Shown piece after piece: positions 63,901-64,000 of a stretch of 64,000 nucleotides of DNA. The stretch comes from Cichorium intybus (Eukaryota; Streptophyta; Magnoliopsida; Asterales; Asteraceae), in assembly GCA_023525715.1 (NCBI GenBank), contig CM042013.1, positions 83,998,494 through 84,062,493 on the forward strand. Direction: 5' to 3'. The translations under genes were made by a program, and so were the position numbers. How positions within the stretch are numbered: the stretch's first letter is position 1; every line of letters begins with the position of its first letter. The notes beneath the pieces were generated by a model. The model saw only the letters and a list, made by a program, of their open reading frames with translations, was not told where the DNA came from and made no database searches.

Positions 63901-63999
63901 CCTCCATGCTGAAAATGTCTGCGTGCCCTAGCAGCTGAACAGAAAACTGCACCTCGATTCTTTCTCTCGCCCTGCACAACCAGCTCTCCCCCACTTGGG
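60969..63999 (-). pseudogene. Ty3/gypsy (chromovirus-like) pol, three nearly continuous pieces
   Basis: 63621-63977: end of protease and start of reverse transcriptase (DFPDVFPEDLPGVPP, RELLDKGFIRPS), then TAG. 62307-63608: reverse transcriptase with MCIDYRELNKLTVKNRYPLP and FIDDILVYS, then RNase H (VVYCDASITGLG, ADALSRKAS), then TAG. 60969-62273: integrase with HHCC-type zinc finger (CMTCRKVK), TMDFI, DGQSERTIQ, and a chromodomain-like end (GSEWTWEPEEEM). Both breaks are TGG-to-TAG changes in one frame, so decay is light. The central catalytic Asp of integrase, expected in SDRD, is Asn (SNRD, codon at 61866-61868). The frame reads through the polypurine tract and stops at the third base inside the LTR. 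The upstream part lies beyond the window. Confidence 0.93.
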
Positions 64000-64000
64000 G

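Overview
This is repeat-rich nuclear DNA from a flowering plant, almost certainly a large-genome eudicot. The evidence is Athila-type elements primed by tRNA-Asp, chromovirus-like Ty3 elements, a Mutator-like element (MULE) with a SWIM-type transposase, a CACTA element, a candidate Helitron, and a plant polygalacturonase-inhibitor gene. The element mix would suit a composite (Asteraceae), but that is a weak inference. The only host gene that looks intact is the PGIP-like LRR gene at 38773-39759 (minus). Almost everything else is mobile DNA or gene fragments carried by it.

Layout. 1-6605: minus-strand non-autonomous Athila-like element (left LTR cut by the window edge) holding an hAT-type MITE. 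6606-8173: remnants of two copia elements. 9155-10841: probable Ty3 LTR fragment with an exact 57-bp tandem repeat. 10842-18744: a long-TIR transposon containing a complete MULE (11179-17832), whose mudrA-like gene is decayed and split by a solo LTR (13466-14554). 19097-20204 plus 36291-36350: a Ty3 LTR split by a second Ty3 element (20205-36290). One LTR of that second element carries a CACTA transposon (23261-25769), and its pol gene is split by a 1.76-kb insertion. 38773-39759: PGIP. 40096-46880: candidate Helitron carrying fragments of Ran GTPase and valyl-tRNA synthetase genes. 47073-48054: foldback repeat, then a small element between two long TA arrays. 48055-64000: two nested minus-strand Ty3 elements of one family. 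The LTR of the inner one is split by a very young non-autonomous Athila element (50276-60006) whose two 1643-bp LTRs look identical.

How the parts work together. Order of events can be read from target-site duplications and empty sites: the CACTA element postdates its host LTR pair (the partner LTR keeps the empty TCA site), and the Athila element is younger than the Ty3 LTR it splits. The young Athila encodes a gag-protease protein and an ATHILA ORF-1 protein but no reverse transcriptase or integrase, so it must have moved using enzymes supplied in trans. The large pol genes that remain are all broken.

Most notable pattern. Four LTR families here carry pairs of short palindromes in U3, upstream of the TATA-like box. 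Centre-to-centre distances cluster at about 21-23 bp (three families) or 31 bp (the young Athila), close to two and three turns of the DNA helix. Separately, one Ty3 LTR family carries five hairpins with a conserved loop but different, still complementary, stems.
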